A model generated the notes under the pieces. The model searched no databases, was not told the origin of the DNA, and saw only the letters and a list, made by a program, of their open reading frames with translations. From positions 162,089-224,203 of the forward strand of contig CABFPE010000142.1 in the NCBI GenBank assembly GCA_900660155.1: 62,115 bases of DNA, given 5' to 3'. Origin of the DNA: Hofstenia miamia (Eukaryota > Xenacoelomorpha > Acoela > Hofsteniidae). Position 1 is the stretch's first letter, and every line of letters starts with the position of its first letter. This document shows, one piece after another, positions 42,301 to 47,158 of this stretch. The position numbers and the translations under genes are program-made.

Positions 42301-44700
42301 CTAACTGCCCCATGCCTTGTGGAACTTAAAGAAGTAGCTACAACTGACCATGTCGTCATTAACCAAATCATTAACAACACCATTACGCCTCTATTTGGCA
42401 ATTCTCCGGATTATTCAAAATCCCGACTTATGGTTTCGAATGAAGCATCTTATATATTTAAATCAGCAAGGATTTGAGGGTTTCTATCTGAATATTATTC
42501 ATGTTACATGTTGGCGCATGGGTTGCAGCGCCAGGCTGAATTTATCAGAACGACTTGCAAAAAATCACACCAATTTATAACGGTAATTAATCACTATTTC
42601 ACGTGAAACCCACTTCGCCAACGAAAGTTCAGAAAGGTAACCGCTCTTTCCCTGCCGCCAAGACCAGTGGAAACTCGTTGGAATACTTGGTTGGAAGCTT
42701 GTTATTATTTTGTTTCCAATTACGATATTATTTCTCAATTCTTTCAGGGCGCAATTAATGACCAGGCAACTAACAATGAGGGCAATCTAGAAACGATTGT
42801 TAATTTGATCCAAGATCAAAGTCTCTACCGCGAACTCGAGCTTATACGCACTAAATTTAAAGTTGTTTCGAATGCCATTACAAAACTCCAGGGTCGATTG
42901 TGCATAAAAGAATCAATGGCTATAGTTGAAAATGTTGTTGATGAAGTCAAATTTGAGCCTTACTTGTTGAAACTCAAGAAGATCCTAAATAAAAATATAG
43001 GGTTCCAGAAACTGAAATTTTTCTGCAGAATTGCTGAAAGCGGTGAAGAGTCACATGAAGAGTTTATGCAAGTGTCGTTCAAACGGGTCTTTTCGGTTGT
43101 TGACAGTATCTTTACAGACATAAGACTAATAGGGAAATGTTAGCTTAACTGTACAGATATTAAGATCACAACATAAACAACACCTAGTTCTCTATTAAAA
43201 AGATTAAACTTGTCGTTTTGATGCACTCATTGAAATAAAATTCTGCTATTGCCTTAACTCGATGATTGTTTGCATCACCCCATTTATAATTATCAGAAAT
43301 GCAAGTGGTTTAATTGCTAATATGTTGCGCATGATTTTTTAATGTGATTTTGCATTTGCTAAGGACGCATATAGATGCCTAGCCTGTGGAGGAGTAAACC
43401 AATAGTAAATTATGAGTGTGGAAATTGCTAAAAATAGCTTCATTATTCAAGTAATACCTGCTGATAATAGCATATGGAGGCCAGTCTCCATCTTCTATTA
43501 TATGTTGATACTCTTCTTCAAGAATATAAGAGAAATGATTTTGACCGATTGTTTTACTTTCGTAATATGCATCTACAATGTAAATGTTTATCTCCCTTTT
43601 TTCCAGAATAAATTCATTTGAATTTTAAGTCTTTCTCAGTAGTATCCATCAGCTCACAATAGATGTCTCCTTGCCAGCGGTTTTGGCATCGTTTTAATTA
43701 TTCATATAATTCCTTGAGTTGAAGCATTTTCTTCAGCAGTCTTGTTTCTTCCTTGACTAGGAATTATTCCCTAAGTTTCTTTAGTTAGTGCTTGAAACAT
43801 TGCAACTGTGGAATCAAGGGTTCTGCATTTGTAGTTATATTTTCAAAGTAGATAACTGAAGAGTTTATCTTGTGTATGTGATATTAACTTTTTCCAATCC
43901 TTTATTTATTTCTGAACTTAAAGTACTTATTTGATTCAAATCCTTAGTTGTCATCTCCAGTTTTTTCTGGTTATCCCACCATTCTTCACATTGTTACAGC
44001 ATGCAGCCATTCTTAATAGAGTAACTCATGATTCTTCCTCAATTTAATTGTACAGAATATTTTCGACAGGTAAGCATTGCGTTAAAATTTAAGGTCTTTC
44101 TAGAGAGCAAGGATCACATGAGAAGTAAAAATCCCTTTTTAGCTACATGGGATTTTCAAATAATAATTAACTGCACCAGTCGAAGCAGTTGAAAGCCGCC
44201 TATTCTATGGAAAGAACTACGCTTTGTTTTTATTGTGAAAAGGGTTGAAACTTTTTTATTTGGACATTTAGCAACTGTTTTAAGTCAATATCTATTATCG
44301 CAATTTACACCCGTTGAATCTTCAAATATTTTAGTACTGTGGGTTGGAAATTGGCGCAATTTGCCTGGAGTACTCTAGTGTTAAGTACTTTTCCAATAAT
44401 TTTTGTAACAAATTATCAAATATCTCTGATTTAGTCAACCTGATGTGAATCACACTAATTTAGAAATAAAATGATTTTACAGTTGATGTTTAAGAACATT
44501 TCTTTTTTATTAAATCTTCATTAAATTTTTGTGTTTGCAGGAAATATGTATACGACTTCAAGAAGGAAAAACTAAAACTTATTCTAACTTGCAAGTAGTT
44601 CATGTAAATTGGTCCGCATGTTTCATTGGTATATATGTCTTCGTCCTTATTCCAGTTAGTCTACATTATATGTCATTTGTTTAAACTGCATGTTCAAGAG

Positions 44701-44737
<37 letters not shown>

Positions 44738-47118
44738 NNNNNNNNNNNNNNNNNNNNNNNNNNNNNNNNNNNNNNNNNNNNNNNNNNNNNNNNNNNNNNN
44801 NNNNNNNNNNNNNNNNNNNNNNNNNNNNNNNNNNNNNTATATATATATATATTTCTTAACAATATCCGTTTTTCCTGAATATCGAATGTAAAATTATTTG
44901 ATATTTAACCTGAATTTAATATCTAACATATTGAAGACTAAACAAATGTGATAGTTTTCAAGCAAAAAATGGTATTCAACTTACTGCATTTTATGTACTG
45001 ACACATTGAAGAAAAAGTAAAAAATAAAATTATAAAAATTTAGAATTGATTCTCACAGTTAGTAATTGAACAATGATTTTTAAAGTATAAAATTTAGGTG
45101 CTGTTTATGCATGTTTATAACAAATTCTTCAAGTCCAACATAGAACAGGCTGTCAAAAGACTGTCTGCGGAGCATTTAAATAGTTGATAAACTTATTGTA
45201 TTTTGTGCCATTAACTCAGTTCAAATTATATAAAAATTTTGTGTAGAACAATGAACGTTTTTAAGGAATTGGGAGGAAATTAAACACTATTTTACATAAA
45301 ATGTCATAAATTACTACTTTTTATTTGTGAGTTTTTACAACATTTTAATGTAGAAATTTTTGCAAAATCTACAGTAGCACACATGGTATTTAATAAATAT
45401 CAATTTCAAATAAACGTATGATTTAATGATAAATCCATTTTACGAAACATTTATCTTACAGATAATATGTTGCTTTTAGATGTATTCTATATTTATCCAT
45501 TAAACTTTATATTGTGAACAAAAAATCCCAATGATATGTACCTTCTATTGTTTAAGTGTTATAAAGTTTTCCTTTTGCTTAGCAATGTTGAATGCTTGCA
45601 GAAAATTGAGACTATAACTGGAATTCAGTTATGATAATAAAAATAATGGAATTAATAACATCGAATTACTTAGTCGCATCATACCACAACTCAGAAAAAC
45701 GGGAAAGAAATTTAGAAGTAATTTATCACAATCAATGAGCAGAAAAGGTGGTTCCAGAGGTTCCAGTTTTAGAAATACGTAAGTTTTTATCTAACTAAAT
45801 TTGGATAGTTATAAATTCACAAATACTTACCAACATGGTCCTACGTGTATATTAAAATATTACGATACTATTTATTGTATTTGGAAAATTTATTGTGTCA
45901 TTTGAAAACTAATATTCCTTTATAAGTGTTATTATAATGAAGAATATAGCGCTCAAATATTGATTTTGGGATATACCAACTCTCGAAGTAATTGCAGGGT
46001 GTGAGTTTCAACCAAAGTTTCTCTTTATAGAAAATAATTTAGTTTCTTAAATATATTGTGCATTCCCAGTAAACATAGAACTGTTGTAACGACGTCGTTT
46101 TTGTGGTGCATTGGCGTTTAATAGGCGTAGAATTGTTTGAGTGGCGTTGATATTGCGGATTAGTGGCGGTGTATAATTCCGTCTTTCAAAAAATATTTAA
46201 AGATAGGAATAATTTTAGTATTATAACAATTTGAAGATAAATTTTTTAAAAACTGCATTTTTATTGATAGTTTGTCGATTTATTGTGAAAAGACGTTGTT
46301 TTGTAATGAATGTCGTTTTAATGCCGTTATTATGTCGTTCAGCGACGTCGTTACGACAGTTCTATGTTTACTGGGTTGATTAATGAGTAGTATTGCCCAG
46401 TGCCAGTATGACTAAATTGGATTAGTCGCAGACTCAAGCCTATCTTTAACCTAAACTGGACTCAAATTTGATTTTGTCCACATTCTATGCTGAAAAAAAA
46501 TGCAAGATCTAGCTCATATGAGTTTAGACCCATATCCAGTTAGACTAAAAAAATGTTGTGATTATTTACTTTGTACTGGTACTTTTTGAACTAGGTAGAT
46601 TATATCTTTGTAATGTGATTAATATAATAATTATAATATTGTTAGAAAACCAATTACTTAAACTCAAACCGAGAATGCAAATAGAGCCAGCCCACTTGTA
46701 CCAAATTTAAGGCTGTGATAACTTATTTGAACTGACGCTTAAGGAATCTCTTAATCTGATTTGGTTTCGTATAGTATTAATTTATATAATGTTTTTATTT
46801 TTAGCCCGAGTGAATATGGAAAACCATTTGTTGTCCCAAGTCAAACAGATGAATTAGCCGTTGCAAGTATTTCACGACCAGTAGATGTTACTGATATTGG
46901 GTAAAGTTATAATGTATTTTCAATAAATTATAAAAAATATTTGAGAAATGAACCGTCGCTCAGTAATCATGATAATTTTGTGATTTTCGTTCAATGACAT
47001 GTTGAACAGCTTGTTGAACAATTGTAATGATATGCATTCCGTTGTTTGAATTCAGGACTTTGATTAAAATATATCTCGTGATAAATATCCATTCTTAGAA
47101 ACAAGAAGTCATTATTGG

Positions 47119-47158
<40 letters not shown>

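Noticed and set aside
42156..42401. 81-codon minus-strand frame
   Set aside because: Overlaps the nested MITE and the hAT transposase, whose plus-strand blocks are recognisable.
44626..44878. Open frames rich in IYIYIY across the N gap
   Set aside because: Produced by the TA microsatellite and unknown bases, not by coding sequence.
45601..45628. Starting exon 25 at the stronger GCTTGCAG acceptor
   Set aside because: In the frame needed for the downstream tail it meets TAA before reaching 45629.
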